This document shows positions 1-14,900 of a DNA stretch of 64,000 nucleotides, in pieces (position 1 is the stretch's first letter; the number at the start of each line of letters is the position of its first letter). The DNA lies in NCBI GenBank assembly GCA_012845835.1, contig JABAKD010000020.1, positions 15,474,306-15,538,305 of the forward strand. The letters run 5' to 3'. This DNA is from Undaria pinnatifida. Taxonomy: Eukaryota > Sar > Phaeophyceae > Laminariales > Alariaceae. The notes beneath the pieces were generated by a model. The model made no database searches. It was given only the letters and a program-made list of their open reading frames with translations, and was not told where the DNA came from. Both the position numbers and the translations under genes were made by a program.

Positions 1-2764
1 TTGATGCGCAGAAATTCACAGGAAGAATAAGTCCAAAGAAAGGTAACTGGGGTATTCGGAGCAAGGCGGACGAACCGGGTAACGCTGCCCTGCGGAAGAA
101 GAAAAAACTATTAAATCGTACGAGGTGACCAAGTATAAGATATAAGAAATGTGCGCTCGGGATGGGGGAGTACCCGCGGAGTTCTACGCTGTGCCGATTC
201 AACCAATAGATCAGAAGCGGAGCCAAAAACAGCTGAAACTTCGTGAGCGTCGGTGACGTGATAGAGGGAGATAGATAATATTTCGCTTGTGGAGGTGTGC
301 CAAGTCCAGGGGTTTCGAAAAATAAACATAAATGAAGGGGGTGAATCATCGGCAAGCGAAGCGGACACGAATACCCACCACGCACGCGAATACTTTCTTC
401 GAAACTTGAATGTGGGTGAACATTTATTTCCTGCATTGGGCCTGGTATCATGCTAGGCGCCGCACACTTTTCCTTCCGTTACAAGCGCCTCAGGGACATC
501 AAAAAGGAAAACCGTGTCGAAAATATATGTTATTACCAGTTACTTCAGAATCGACCCCACACGAAAAAGTAGTCCCTGCTGACTACTGGGTAACGGGTAT
601 TATTTCAAGCACATTAGGAGCTTGTACAACCACGCCCACAGCACGGAGAGCAGCGGAGCTGTTCTTGCCATCTGGTCGAGCGCATCTTGGGGGGAGGAGG
701 CCGTTCGCCATTGGGGGCGTGGTCTAGGATTCACTCAACCTGGGTGGGATCAAGGCACGGACATGCGTGAGACCGAACCCAACCCCCAGCCCCAAAACCC
801 GGATCCAAAACGGGCGAAAAAATGCGGCTGCGCGCTGCTTTTCATTCGTAGTTTTTAATTTCTCATCTGCGCGCCACCAAAGAGAGGGCAGTAAAAACTA
901 CCCCGAACACCCGAGCGGCCAGGGAGAAAGGACTCTTGTCGTAAACGATATGGGTGCACCATTTTTTTTCCTCTTCAAAAGTTCCTCACTTCGGGAGCTC
1001 GAAGACCTCTCCCGAAAACTGATTTGGAGTACAAGTAAAACATTTACCGGATTAAGAATCCACATGGCTTAAGGTGAACAACGACAACCCGAAAAAAACA
1101 AGACTAATTTCCGACGATTTTGGGAACCCCGTAAGTTCATAAACCATATTCCATACGAAAAGCGATACCTCTAGACTAGACTATTATCGTAGCACGCGTC
1201 AAAGCTTCGTCAAAGCTCGAGCTAGACGGTTGATGAGGTCGCACTTCCCCGTCGTATAACGGGTCGATCCTCTCATAAGGTTATTGGGTCCGAGATCACG
1301 CTTGTTCGCAGGATGCACATGCAGTCGGGGGGCGGCTGCTTCGAGCGGCCAATCAGTGCAAAATCATCATTCAGTCAGGTACAATTTTTTCAGCGCCTTT
1401 CGGTCTGAAGTGCCAACGGGGTGTCTCTACATCGCCTGCCGAGTGCAACTTTGTTTCTTGGCGTTCTATGCCGCCAGGCTCCGTCCTTCCCAGTGAGGCC
1501 CAAGCTCAAAGTAAACGTTCATGAAAATTTTCAGATTATGCTGTCGCGACAAAAATGGGGAAAATTATTCATTGATAAATATTGGCACCAAAAAAAATCG
1601 TACCCGGGGGTGCAACGAAGAGGACTGCCGCAGGAAAAACACGCTAATACCCCGCTACAGCACTTATTAGACAGTGGTGTCAGAGTTCATACAAACCACC
1701 CACAACAAAAGCCTAACGACACGCACTTCTGGGGTGCCTCTGCTACCATTCGCTGACACTCGCTGCATCTCCGGCGTAATCCTCGTACACGAATAACACT
1801 TTCTCCGACGTTTTTTGCATGGTGCAGGAGTACACGTGTAATTTGAACCCAAACGCGCCGAGCAAAACAACCCACACTTCAAGCAAAAAAAAACACACTT
1901 TCCCCACCAGCTAAAGACCAGCGACAACTGTACCTACAGAGCGCCAAAAAATTCGTTCGGATAACGGTTTGCGAATAATCTGCGAAATCAGCCAAATGGT
2001 TTTGTTTACAGCTGGAGACCAAGCGACCAGCCAAAAGGGACGGCGATTGCGAGGAACGAATACCAGGAATAACCGACCTGAAACCGTCGTGGCCAGGGTG
2101 TCAATTCTCCAAAGACCCCAACCGCCCGCTGTGCTAATGGTGGCACTAATATACAAAATCAAGACGCAGAAAAAAAAAAAAAAAACCCAAGATACCTACA
2201 TACGAGAGAACTAAGGGAAGGAGGGAGGGAAGGGAAGCTATCACGTGGTACGACCATCGTTCGAAAAAGGTCAGCCAGCGCCTGGTCTACAAAATATCAA
2301 ATTCCGACCAGCGAACCGTGACTAAAAGAGGGCCTCTTATCTGGTACGTGGTAGGCAGAATCACGACACAACGGCAACACCACCAACATTTCCAACAAGG
2401 TATAATCCCTAACAAGCGGTACAATCACAACACCTATCACACGATATCCGTCCATTTGGGTGACCGCCACGCCTTGCAGCGCCATTTCTCTGGTGATCAG
2501 AGGACACGGATTGGATTTGCTTTTTGATAGTCACATCACTCCCGGCGCATACACTCCCCTCCCCGAACTCCCCCCCCCCCCCCCTCTCCGCCACAGAATA
2601 CATGGCATGCCCAACTCCAACCACCCCTACATACTCACACCGTTCCACGAAAGGAACACCAAACGACGATGCACCAGGAAAAAATATACTTCGTACATAT
2701 TACCCCCTTTCTACCACTCCCCTAGGTCAACCCGGCCAAAACGCCATCTCCAAATCCCGCTTCC
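1..2764. other. 3' flank of IleRS, no gene recognised
   Basis: Short ORFs on both strands overlap each other and show no recognisable domain. The region holds a copy of a dispersed repeat near 950-1035, also seen near 37400-37485 and inverted near 12205-12275 and 63080-63150, plus an A-run near 2170 and a C-run near 2572. No convincing polyadenylation signal was found close to the IleRS stop. Confidence 0.5.
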
Positions 2765-2956
2765 TCAGTTCATTGCCTCTCGCGCGTCGAAAAAGTAGTC
2801 CTTCCCGAGTTCCAGGGTGACGCACGCCTCTCCCACTGTCAAAACCGTTGACGGCTTCCCTTCGCGTCGAACTCGCGCGTAGTCGAGGGACGCGAGGAGC
2901 TGGCCGGCAACGGCGGCATCTACATTGGCGGCGGCGCATTTCTTGCCCATCGACTC
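2765..2956 (-). CDS. IARS1: IleRS terminal exon and stop codon
   Basis: Acceptor CAG, then [11 protein letters not shown] and a 63-residue tail ending EAMN, with TGA at 2765-2767. Frame is continuous with exon 24 ([15 protein letters not shown]). The tail is not conserved well enough to align by eye, so this exon rests on the open frame, the splice site and its position. Confidence 0.8.
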   Translation of the reverse strand, partial: ESMGKKCAAANVDAAVAGQLLASLDYARVRREGKPSTVLTVGEACVTLELGKDYFFDAREAMN

Positions 2957-5900
2957 CTGTTTATCGCGTTTCGGACGCGTGTAGTACAAGTTGTTGTTGG
3001 AGCAGTCGCGTTTGTCAGAAAAAGTTGGATACGCAAGTGCCGCGGGTGGGAAAAGGATACAGGCAAGGGTTGGAGGGTAAGGGAAAGTAAGGCGGCGGCG
3101 GGTGTACATGGCCAGTAAACAACGGACACATAAACAACACAAACATCTCGAAGCATCGCTAGCGATCATAAACAACACAGCACAAATCAAAACAACACAA
3201 CACAAGACCAAATCAACCCCCCCCCCCCCCCCCTCCCCCGAACGAATGAACGCCCATCGAGGATAACGAAAGGCAAAGAAACATCCACCAGGAAAAATAA
3301 CATAAAATAAAATAAGGAGACGATGTAAACGAGAAGCGAACGGCAAGTTGCACCCGAACGCTAGTTACACGCGGGGTGCATGAAAGTCGCTAGCAGCAGC
3401 GGCGAACTTAAAACGCACAGCAGTACCAGGTATGCTGCAAAAGCACCAACATACTCTTATCCGGGTCGTCCCTACCTTCATTTCCGACATGAACATATAA
3501 ACCCGCAACCTGCCGCAGCACAGCAGTACCACCCCGACGAACACCCAAATCCAACTACGAAACCAACAAAACATGGTGAAAAAATGAATACCTGGTCAAA
3601 CGAGAGGCAGGGACGGGTCAAGAACACCGTGAAGTCATCCTCCTGGGGAGTACCATCCTTCTCCGCAGACGCCGAGAACCGCTCTTGACCCAAAGGGACA
3701 GCGTGAGCGGGCATCCTTGAAGCCGGTAACGGCATGCATCGGACCGACTCCACAACGAGTGCAGCGTTTGCCGCGATGGCCATGCTAGCCACGGCATCAA
3801 CCGTGTCGTCCTGGAAGAACACCTGCGACAAAAAAACCGAAAAAAAATGACAAAAATCGATTCGAATTGCAAAGGTAACAACACAAAACAAAACTACGCC
3901 GAACTTTCTCCTTTTGAAATGCGAAAATATTTTACGACAATAACTTCGACACGTTTTCAAAAGGGCCATGAAAATAACTCACCTCGACCGACTCCCCGAC
4001 CTGCAGACCCGACTTCTTTCGAAGCTTCTGGATACGACTGACAATCTCGCGCGCCAGTTTCTGAGACAGGACCTGATCTCAAACAAACAGGCCAACGAAC
4101 AACAAACAGCGAGCCGCAGAGTGCACAGATTGAACGGGGAAGTCGATCAGAAAAATCAAGGCCAGAGGATGTTCTCACACTGAACTGTAGCAACTCATGG
4201 CATGAATCCACTGTAGTTCGCGGATCACGAGACATGTTCCAACAACCAGGGATTGATACGGTATTACCTATGATACGGGTCGACCAGTTACCTACCGGTA
4301 TTTACCACAAATTGTGAGCACCAGGGACCTTACATTACCTCGATTTATCTAGTTACCTACTGTACACTGCTGTAGGTACCTGTAATTCCTTGAGTATAGG
4401 TAAAGCCAATCTTTGTCAAATGACTAAAACTAAGTAGCCTGTAGATTTCGAAACGTATTGCCCAGAATATCATTTATCATACCGGCACGGTGTCTACGCT
4501 AAAAAAGAAGGCAGGAATTTTAAAGTCGTGGCTTCCACTATCACGTTGCGTCACGTTGACGTTGCTTCCACAAATACCTTACAAAATAAAACCTTGCCCA
4601 CTGAGTACAACCCTTCAGGCCTTCATCCCATATATCATCCTTGCATTCGTCTCGCGCTCCCTCCCACTAGTCACTCAAATCCGGGGTACATACCGGGCCC
4701 TCCTTCCCCCTCCCCACTACGGTATGTGCCTTCAAAACCAAACAACGTGTACGCCAGGTGCAGCCCGAGCACACCAGAAACAACCCTGCTGCCGGGAATG
4801 TCCGAGACAACGGTTCAAAACCGAGAAAAGCATCAACCGAAAAACACCACAAACGTATAACACCACCAGCAGCAGTTGACCTCGACATCACGTTCACATT
4901 TAGCCAACACCGCCAAAACCGCATGCGATGGATCGGAATGTCGGGCGTGGTTTACACCCCCGAGACACGAGGGGAACAAAGTCGCAAAAAAAGCACCCAG
5001 TTCCCCTCCTCAGGCATGCTTGTTATCGCGCCCACCGCTTCATCGAGGAGACTCAAATAAATGAACCCTCGAATCTGCGAATTCCTATTGGCCGCCTTGT
5101 GCGCCGCAAACGCCATTTCCCCGAGGCTGAGCACGCGGCCGCCCCGGGGCTTTTTGGGCGAGGCAGTGACTCTAATAGGCGGCCGTCCCGGACTTGAGAA
5201 AACGTCACACCGGCATCAGACTAGAGTAGCCTTTACTACTGAATCGCCAAGTTTAAAGAAAAACTGATTGAAATTAGGAGGGCGAGCGATTCTTGTTCAA
5301 AGAGAAACCCTTCGGATCACATCACTCCTCCAACGCTGTTTTCGTTTCGAGTTATGCCCATCCACCAGAGGATAAAAAAAGGTAAGCACTAACCCTACCT
5401 ACCTACGCACCGCGCACCAATCCTCACTTTCAAAATGAGGAAAGTGCTTACTAGGCGAGCAACCGCATGCCCTGCGTACACGACTACAGCAGTAGTAGAG
5501 CATCGTTTACAACAAATGGCACTCCAACGACATTTCGGTTCATGACCCCCATCAGCCAAAATTGGACACTAGAAACGAGTTCATCACATCAAAAAGCTAT
5601 TATACCAGGTATTATATTCATGTATTTTTACCTACCCACCGAATACAAAAGTACCCAACCAAGAAGAAAAAAAAAACTACAAAACAAAAAAAACTCTCCG
5701 CACCTTGTCGTCTTTTCGGGTGTCCAGTAAAACCATCACCTTCCCGTCTTCCGACACTGCCGGCTCAAACACACCCTTGTTCCCCTTGAAACCCCTCTTC
5801 AACATCAGGTCATCGCCGGCCAGGGTAAACCCTTCAACCTCCACGCTCCCCCCCTATCACAGGAAAACAACGGTGACGGTGACCACACAAGGCATACACA

Positions 5901-8900
5901 AGCGCGGCGACGAAGCGGTTATCCTTGCTGCTGCCGCATCCCCGATATTGATCATTTTGCGCTATTAATACTATTAACACTACTGCGGCGTAAAGAGAGA
6001 CGTATCACGTACATTTTGCTTTTTCTTCCCGTATTCATACCGAACCCGGTACGAGTGGTTACTGCTGTTACCAGGTGTAAAAGACTAACTTACACCTGGC
6101 TATCCTCGTTACTGTTGCCAGGTGTAAGACTAAGCTACGAACTTGGGATGGGTGTTGTTTGCCAAGTTTCTTGCGCGGTGACCATTTCTATTATTTAGCT
6201 ATAAAATAGTATCCCCCCCTTTTAAATTGCGACACCCTCAAGCCCACCAAACCCCGAAGGGAAAGCTTGCATGCTACAATTAACACATTCTGCCCAATTA
6301 CGCGACCCTTCCGCCTGTATGTATATATGAAGGAACGCGTTTACAGCTGTATCCCACCTCAAGGACGGGCCAAAGCAAGGCCGCGTCAAGCTTAGCAAGG
6401 GCCTTCTTTACCCCCGCCAGCTGCTTGCCCAGCCGCTTCCCGAGCACCTTGTTGTTCGCCTCGGCAGTTAGCGTGCACCACGCCTTTTCGTCTTCCTCCA
6501 ACACTACCTGAGTAATAAGCAAATGATCCAAGTCAACAGGAAAAACAACATGTTAAACGTCAAAATAGAAGGCGAGCGGCGAAATAATCTCCCGTCAAGT
6601 CTTGGTCAACCGAGCCTAAAAAAGCCCAAAAAAAACGGAAGATCACACGTGTTCGCCCCCCCCGAAAAACTGTCCTCCCCTCACCGGTTGTACATCTTCT
6701 ATAATATACATGATAAACTGATACATTCCTTGTGGTGTTTGATCCACAGCGACGGAAGAGAAAAACCAACCCCAAAAAGCATTCACCACACAGGAAAAAT
6801 ATTGATCGTACGAGTTCCGCTCTTAACCAGAACCTAATCAAACCGACACCCTACCCCCGTCGTATCCTTACCACAACAATCCCCCCTTTACTCTTAAGAA
6901 ACCCGTCCGACTACTGTTCTGTTCCTCGCCTCCCAAGCGTTGAGCTCTCCTTTTACGTAGCTCTGCAGCTTCTCGAGAGCGTTCAGCGTCCCCCGGTCCT
7001 TGCAAACCACGGTTATTCCCTTGACAGGAGTCTTCAGAGAGATGCCGCACCTCTCCCTCGCCGACCTGCCGAGGTCGACCACCGTCTGCATCGCACGCAT
7101 CTCCGACTCCGCCTGGGGGTCAAGCCTGTAACCGAAAACATCAACAACAACGGTAACCATGTTTCATCTTAATATCGGCCACCAAATAATAAATGGATCA
7201 TGTTGTAAACTCTAAATAATTCCCAAGACTAAACTTCATTATAAACTCGTTTGGACTGGTCGGCGTGTTGCTTGCCCGGTGGCTTTAAGGTTGTTCCTTT
7301 TCGTTTTCAAGAGTTCCTTATCCTGGCCCATTTTCAACCCCAAAAAATATCATTATCCAACTCCCAAGTGCTTTGCTCTCATGTCGGGAGTGCGGCGTTA
7401 AAACGGTCAACCTGGAACACATTCAAGCGAAAAAGAAATACTTCAGAAACTAAAAAAACCCAACCCAGACTCAAAATTCGTCGGGGCTGGTCGGTGCGCT
7501 ACTCGCCTCGTGGCTAACTCTGTCCCGGTACTTTAGTTGAGCTTCCGACTAAACAACAAAAACAACAACAACAAAACTCCTTCTAACGAAAATCTCGTTT
7601 GCCACACCTTGACTCATCGACTGGAGGCATCATCAGCATGTGCACGGAGGTAGCACGGCCGGGAGCATCTTCCGCGACGTCAGCATTATCCTTATCGGGG
7701 TGGCACTGCCGAAGGTGGCGGTACGTGTACTCAGAGAAAAACGGGGTGATCGGGGCCATCAGGACCGACATCGTCGTCAGCACCTCGTACATGCAGAACA
7801 GCCCTGCATGGGTTTTTAGGGTTTTGAGTAGGAGTAGGGAGGGGGGGGGGGATCATGGGGGTTAGAGTAGCCCGTTCAGAGACTTCAAAATGTCTCCCAC
7901 ACAACTTCAAAGTGGTTCGTCTCAAAAGCCATCGGCGCAGTTCAAAGAGGGGAAATATGGGGGGTAACCCCCCCCTTTACCCTTTCCTCCCCCGACAAGA
8001 AAAACCCGAAGAAGAACAAAAATACCAATCAGACACAAACATAGCGACAACATACATCAGGCCTCAGAAACAAATCTGCTGGAGGTGTCGACAGGGAGCC
8101 GTTATCAGCGGCGTTCCGCGTGTCACAGAAGTCATATTTGTGAGCAAATCTTCATCGGCCGCAAGCACACATTCTCAGTCTTCATCGCCACGCAAAAAAA
8201 AAAACGACCCCCCCCCGTCTGTGTTTCCAACACGACGCGCCCCTGTCCAAATAGAGTACCCATCTAATATTCAAGGACGTTGCAAGCAAACGCGTTACTA
8301 TTAGTAACGACGACCGCCCGCCCGGCAGAGACAGCTCGCGCTGTCACTCCCGCGGGAACCGAAGGATACGCCGGCTAGCGCTTGCATAACGAATAAAACC
8401 GAGCTAAATCGACACAAACGACATGTATGAAAATACGTCAAGTGTGGTGACAGCTTGACCCCTCTTAAGAAGATCCCAAACTCCTTCCCTATACTAAACT
8501 CAAGTAAATTCGTGAAAAAAAAGGTTCCAGTTGCGAATGCGTCAACTTTATTCTTCCCGACCCACCCGAGAAAAAAAAACAAAAACGAAAAGTTGTCAGG
8601 CGTGACATCTACTAACATCCTAATTTCATCCTTGCTGTTGTACCCGCCGATCTGCGCTGACATCAATTAGGGAACAAGACATCTCTAGTACCCTATTTTC
8701 ATCCTTACTGCCGTACCCGCCGATGTTATATATATATATATTATAAAAATTAAAATACACTCCCGCTGTGAGATCGAATATTTTGTCGAAACTCATCTTT
8801 GCAAGCTGTGTGTGATACTCCGATCGCGCGTATTACGGGTTGTGTGTCCTCATTAAGGATACAGATCGGCGACTCCCCTTGCAATCACAGTGTATCATAT

Positions 8901-11900
8901 ATGTTCATACAAGGTTTCTGCGCTGACATCAAATAGGGAACAACAGTCAGAGCCAAAATTACAGCAGTCAGTAGGGCGAACCAAATTTGGAACAAGTTAT
9001 GATACTCACAGGAATAACACATTCAAAGCCGCACTCGTGAACCAACCCTGCACACAAACGCCAAAAAATAGGAAAGGCCTCAGAAACAAATTTGCTGGAG
9101 TTTTCGACAGGGAGCCGTTATCAGCGGCGTTCCGCGTGTCACAGAAGTCATATTTGTGAGCAAATCTTCATCGACCTCCACCAACACACAAAACGTAAGT
9201 CGCCAGAAAAACACTCGCCCTCTCGTCTCAACTCAACACCCCGTCTACAAGACTACCATGAGAACAAAAACCGAGAAAAACAGGAAAGGTCTCAGACACA
9301 AATTTGCTGGAATTTTCGACAGTCAGCCGTTATCAGCGGCGTTCCGCGTGTCACAGAAGTCATATTTGTGAGCAAATCTTCACCGACCTCTAACAAATAA
9401 AACAAAAAACGCATGTCACCAGAAAAACACTTGCGCCCTCAAGCTCAATACCTCGCCTACCAGAATACAATGGCAATACGGCGCGTTAGTGGGCCATTTA
9501 CACCGCCCTTATAAGCCATACTTGGTAGCATTTAGCTGCTGCTCTACTACCTTATATCTGGTATGGCATAGTCGAACACACCCCCGGCAATAACATTGTT
9601 GGGTTTTGATAAGGACGTTATCACCCGGGGTGGTGTACCGTCTCAAAAGATGTCGGATGACGGTCTAGTTTTGACCCGTCAAAGCGTCCTTGGATTTATT
9701 ATACTAGTTTTAGAGTGTGGAATTCCTTGACGGCTTGACGGCTGTCCGTCAACCGGCAAGAGTGCCGTCAACCCCAACACCTTTGATACCAATAAGATGC
9801 AGCTGGTGTACTAGCCATAGCTAGGGTGGTAGGCAGAGCACTGCGGGGAGCGACTTCTGCCAGACCACGTTACACATTGCCGTCGTGGTCGCTGATAGTG
9901 CAGTGCATTGCTAGCAGACAATACCGCACTATAGCGGGACCCCTTCCTATCCCGAGATGGTGCAAGCGGGATCCCGAATCGTCCTTTGGCAGTGCAACAA
10001 ATACCGCACTAAAGTGGCACCCCGAAATATCCCGGGGATGGTGCAAGTAGGATTCTGCCTTGTCCCTAGGCAGTGCAATAAATACCGCACTAGAAAGGGA
10101 CCCCCTTCCTACTTCGGGATGGTGCAAGTGGGACTCCGAATTACCTCGTGGAAGTGCAATACCGCACTAAAGTAGCATCCAGAACTGTCCCGGGATGGTG
10201 CAAGTGGGACCCGCGGTAGTGCAACGCAATACCGCACTAAAGAGAGAACCCGAACTATGCCAGAATGGAGCCAATGAGACCTCAATTTGTCCCGAAGTAG
10301 TGCAATATCGCACTAAAGTGGGACTCCACCCTGTCCCGGGATGGTGCACGTGGGACTCCGAATTGTCCCGCGGTATTTAGTGCGGCACTCGGTACTACAC
10401 GACGAGGTCGTGTCAAGCTATTGTTAATCTTTATCCGGTTAATCCCATGGGCCGATTTTTTTTTGCTCGATGCCATCTAATGATATCTCCGCGTTTTTTT
10501 CCCCGTCTCCCTCCATATAGACGTAAGTCAGCCCCAGGTTCACTAAAGAGATTCTTCTGCCCCTTCCGCATTACGGTTCAAGTACCTGCTTTCATTTTCA
10601 CCGCTACAAGAATCCAACACTCATTTCCCTCGTCGACTCGCGTCTAACTATGAAAAGGTACCGAAGGAACGCGGGACAACCACTGAAAACGTTACGAAAC
10701 CGTTTATACATACACATATATTGCCAGGTACATACCAAAACAAACGCTGCCCGCCGTGGGGAAAACAACAGCAAAAAGCCTCAGAAACAAATTTGCAGGA
10801 GTTGAAGAAAAGAGAGTCGTTATCAGCGGCGTTCCGCGTGTCACAGAAGTCATATTTATGAGCAAACCTTCATCGGCCAACCTATAATATAACCCCCGCG
10901 ATCAAAAACGCGCCAAGCAAAGCACAAAATCCATCAAGCAAAAAAAAAAAAGCAAACGCAACCACATGGGTATGCAAGAAAAGAGAGGCTTCCTCATTCC
11001 TAGAGGTCAAGAGCATTGCAAAACACACCAGAAAGGTGGGCACCTGAGTCTATTTTTTGGTACGAGTCGGCATAGCGCTTCACTTGTTTTCGGCATATGG
11101 AACTCTGATATGATGTTTCACTTGGCTTCAGTATGGACACCCCCGCCAAAATCCCCACCCAATTCCCCCAAAACCAATTAAAATTCAGTACTTCGTGTAA
11201 CAACAGCCAAGATGACAAAAACAATACATGTGATGCTTCGATTGGTTTTAGCATGGACGCCCCTCGCCGCCCAACCCCCCCGCCTCTAAAAAGATCAAAT
11301 TATTCTAACGTCAGCTGCGAGCTCGACAACTTCAAGATCCATACTCCCATTTTCAAGCTGCGTAATACATCGATAGTCCAATATATACTACGTTGTATGA
11401 CAGCAAAGGACCCATCCTACAACAGGGTTTTACCTTTTTTTGGCTATTTTGTTTTCCGAACAACGGGGCCCCTAAACCCCAATCGTCGGAAATGTCAAGA
11501 TATCAAGGTATACCTTCTTTTTGGCTGAAATGGTGATGTTTTCTGAATGACGGTGCTCCTTAACCCCAAATCGTCTGAAATACATTGTACAGGTATCAAG
11601 GTATACCTTTTTTTGACTGAAATGCTTTTCTGAATGACGGTACTCCTTAACCCAAAGTCGTCTGAAATACACTGTTCAGGTATCAAGGTATACCTTTTTT
11701 TGACTGAAATGCTTTTCTGAATGACGGTACTCCTTAACCCAAAGTCGTCTGAAATACACTGTTCAGGTATCAAGGTATACCTTTTTTTGGCTGAAATGTT
11801 TTTCTGAATGACGGGGCTCCTTAACCCCAAATCGTCGGAAACACATTTTAGAGGTATTAAGGTATACCTTTTTTTGGCTGAAATGGTTGTCTGAATGACG

Positions 11901-14900
11901 GGGCTCCTTAACCCCAGAATCGTCGGAAACACGTTGTAGAGGTATTAAGGTGTACCTTTTTTTGGCTGAAATGCTTCTCTGAATGACGGGGCTCCTTAAC
12001 CCCAAATCGTCGGAAACATTGTAGAGATATTAAGGTATACCTTTTTTTGGCTGAAATGCCAATATTTTCTGCATTACGGGGGCTCATAAACCCCCAAATC
12101 GTCGGGAAAATATTAACCATTTTATTTCTTCATCATCTTCGCTGTATGCCCATCTACTAATAGGCCATGAGATTATTCATCGCGTATGTATCAGTGTTAG
12201 TTTTCTCCTAACCAGTTTTTCGGGAGGATCATGTCTTGAGCTCCCAAACTGAGGAACCCCAGCAAAAAAGGGCGCGCCTCCATCATCGTAACCGTTGCCT
12301 ACGGTACTCTTAGGTACCAAACAAATCTGAGGCATTATTTCCCGAAGAAGTCACCTGTTCTCGCGCTGTCCGGCCCCTCGAACCCCTTCAGGCGGTTCCG
12401 GTTAAGCCGAACATACCAGTTGGTGAGCTGCTCGATGAAGTCCACCAGTCGAGGCACCACCGTGTACAAGCGGTAGGCCTTCATCTCTGTGCGCACGAAC
12501 TGCAGATACGCCCGGACATAAAAAAAACATGGAACGCATACATGAGGGGGGGTGGGTTGTCAGCATCAAAATTGAAATCGAAAAAAAATGCAACCGATTC
12601 TGGACAACAAAAGATGAGAACGCCACGAGATGGAAACGGGAATGGACAGCATAACAAAGAACAAGATGGAACCAAGACTTGACCTCCCACGAACAACAAA
12701 ACGAAAAAAAAAAAAGAAAAAAAATCTACTGCATTCATACATGGTAAAAAGCCTCGGCGAGCGGAATAAATAAATTAGGAAATATACTCGCAATGGGAAA
12801 AGAACAAGATAAAATGACGGGAGCACTTCCTCTCATATTTGCGTCCCGTCCCTCGATCCCCTCCCTCTCATTACCGAAATGCTTCCCTTCCCGCCACTGA
12901 AAACAAAAAGGAAGGACGTGTCTTACCTCTACGAGGCCCTGCAGCGCTGCCTGGATCCACGCATCCATGACGTTCGTCGAAGCGGCAGCCTCCTTGGGGT
13001 TGGGGACGAACCGTTCCGCGCACGTCATCTCGAGCCGTCTTGCCTGCCAACGAAAAACGCAAGAGTTAACCCCTTTAGCCCCAAAATTCTTCCCTATACT
13101 AACTTCAGAACACAACAAAACATGAAATAAAACGCGAGATCGGTAAGCGACGACGGACAAGCTGGAAAAAAAATCTCTATGAGCAAAGACGCAGGTAAGT
13201 CACAAATGTAAACAAGTCATGAAAGCGTGGCGAGTCACCATGAACATATCGTCATGTATACACATATCTCAAACATCTGTAACAACTTTCGGAAAAAAAA
13301 TTAAGGGACCGTCACAGATCAAAACGAAAGTAAACACACAGTCCTCAAATATACCAGGAATATGACTTTTCAGACAACGCAAGACCGTTTCGGATATCAA
13401 AGTGAAAACAGACAAACCCATCCTCACAACAAAAAATCAACGTGGTACAAGCTAAGCTGGGCCAAGCAAGTCGTAAAACGCAACCCCGGCAAAAGCCGAC
13501 ACTGCTGCCGTCTTCCGCTCCATTCCATTCCACCCCCATCCCACTCACCTGCTGGACGAAGAACCGGAAGGCGTTGAACCACGGCAGCAGCACCTCCCGC
13601 ACAGTGGACAGCACCCCCTCCTCCTTGAACTTCAGCGACTCCGCGCGCACAACCGGAGAGTTGATGAGGTACAGCCGAAGAGCGTCTGCCCCATGAACAT
13701 CGATCACGATCATTGGGTCTGTACAGAGAGATAAGCGGGGGGTCGGGTTTCGATGAGAGGAGGACGGGATCTCGCGGTATCCTCTCCTTTTACATGGCCC
13801 TTTTCTGAAACATATCCCAGTTTGTTCGCTAACTCGAATCCAAAGGAGAAACAAAAAGGTCGGCCTTATCTACCAGGTACTGTATTTCCTACTGCAAAAT
13901 GACCCCACACTAACTCCCCGTAAATACTCCCCACAAGAAAAACGCGGGGACAGAGTTGAAAGAAGGGTTGATAACTCGTGTTACACAAATATTATGCTAT
14001 TCGCTTCCAATAAGATACATTTTGTACCTCTTTCGAAACGACGAAACGATTACATTAGTTTGAGTCCAATATAATGTAAGCCACTTGGTTATATTATAAT
14101 CTGAGCACATCCAACAAGTGGCATAATATATTATTACAGTACAAGTAGCTGGTCCCAGACCGGTGGACAAAAACAAACATACACCATCACCGCCGTTTAT
14201 GGCGTTTATGCCGCGGTCTTACCGGGGAAGTTCTTGAGCCTTTTGCTCATTTTTTTGCCGTCTGAGGCTAGCACGAGGCCGTTCACGATGAGGTTCTTGT
14301 AGGCGGGCTTGTCGAACAGAGCCGCCCCGAGGACCGTGAGGGTGTAGAACCACCCTCGAGTCTTTGTCACACGAGCGAACAAAAAAAACACCCACACACA
14401 CCGTCAAGCAAGCAATCGGAGGCGAAGGAAAAAATAAAGTGTATGTAGCCACTTCGAGGCCACAGTGGGAAACATTGACAACACACATAAAAAAAAAAAA
14501 AAAATCGGTCGAACCAAGAGAGGAGGAGGAGGAGGAGGACGAGGAGGCGCACACTACGTCGCCCATTCGTTAGCCACGTGCCAGCTCTTTTATACTGCAG
14601 GATTATCTCGCACATATTCCACACTCCACACCTCCGACAAACAACTATCTAGATTATCTGCAGTAGATAGATCCCGCGTTCACCATGTTTGGACATATCG
14701 TGCAGGATCCGTATCTACATCCTAAGAGTACACATGCAACCCAAGAAACATGTGTTGGATCGTACGGTTCCCACATGGGAACATGAGCATAACATATCTT
14801 CCCTTAAAGCTCTAGATCATCAAATGGGAATCAGTGATCTGTCCGGCGCTTTTAACCCCGAAAAGAAAACGCCAGCGACATTGAAAACTAATACCTGGTC

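Larger units (their letters stand above)
8065..10880 (+). repeat. Four copies of a 95 bp intronic repeat
   Basis: Copies at about 8065-8165, 9077-9175, 9293-9387 and 10780-10880, all in the same orientation. The core CGGCGTTCCGCGTGTCACAG is identical in all four, followed by AAGTCATATTTGTGAGCAAA or a close variant. Copies two and three are a 216 bp tandem pair. Confidence 0.85.
7804..12354 (-). other. IleRS intron 18, repeat-dense 4.5 kb
   Basis: Intron between exons 18 and 19. It contains four copies of a roughly 95 bp repeat, a MITE-like element, a 57-60 bp minisatellite and an 85 bp minisatellite. I see no exon needed by the protein: exon 18 (ending DSART) joins exon 19 ([10 protein letters not shown]) in frame through a shared glycine codon. 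Confidence 0.8.

Noticed and set aside
9830-10385. CRISPR-like repeat array
   Set aside because: Units are contiguous imperfect minisatellite copies with no constant repeat and unique spacers, in a eukaryotic intron.
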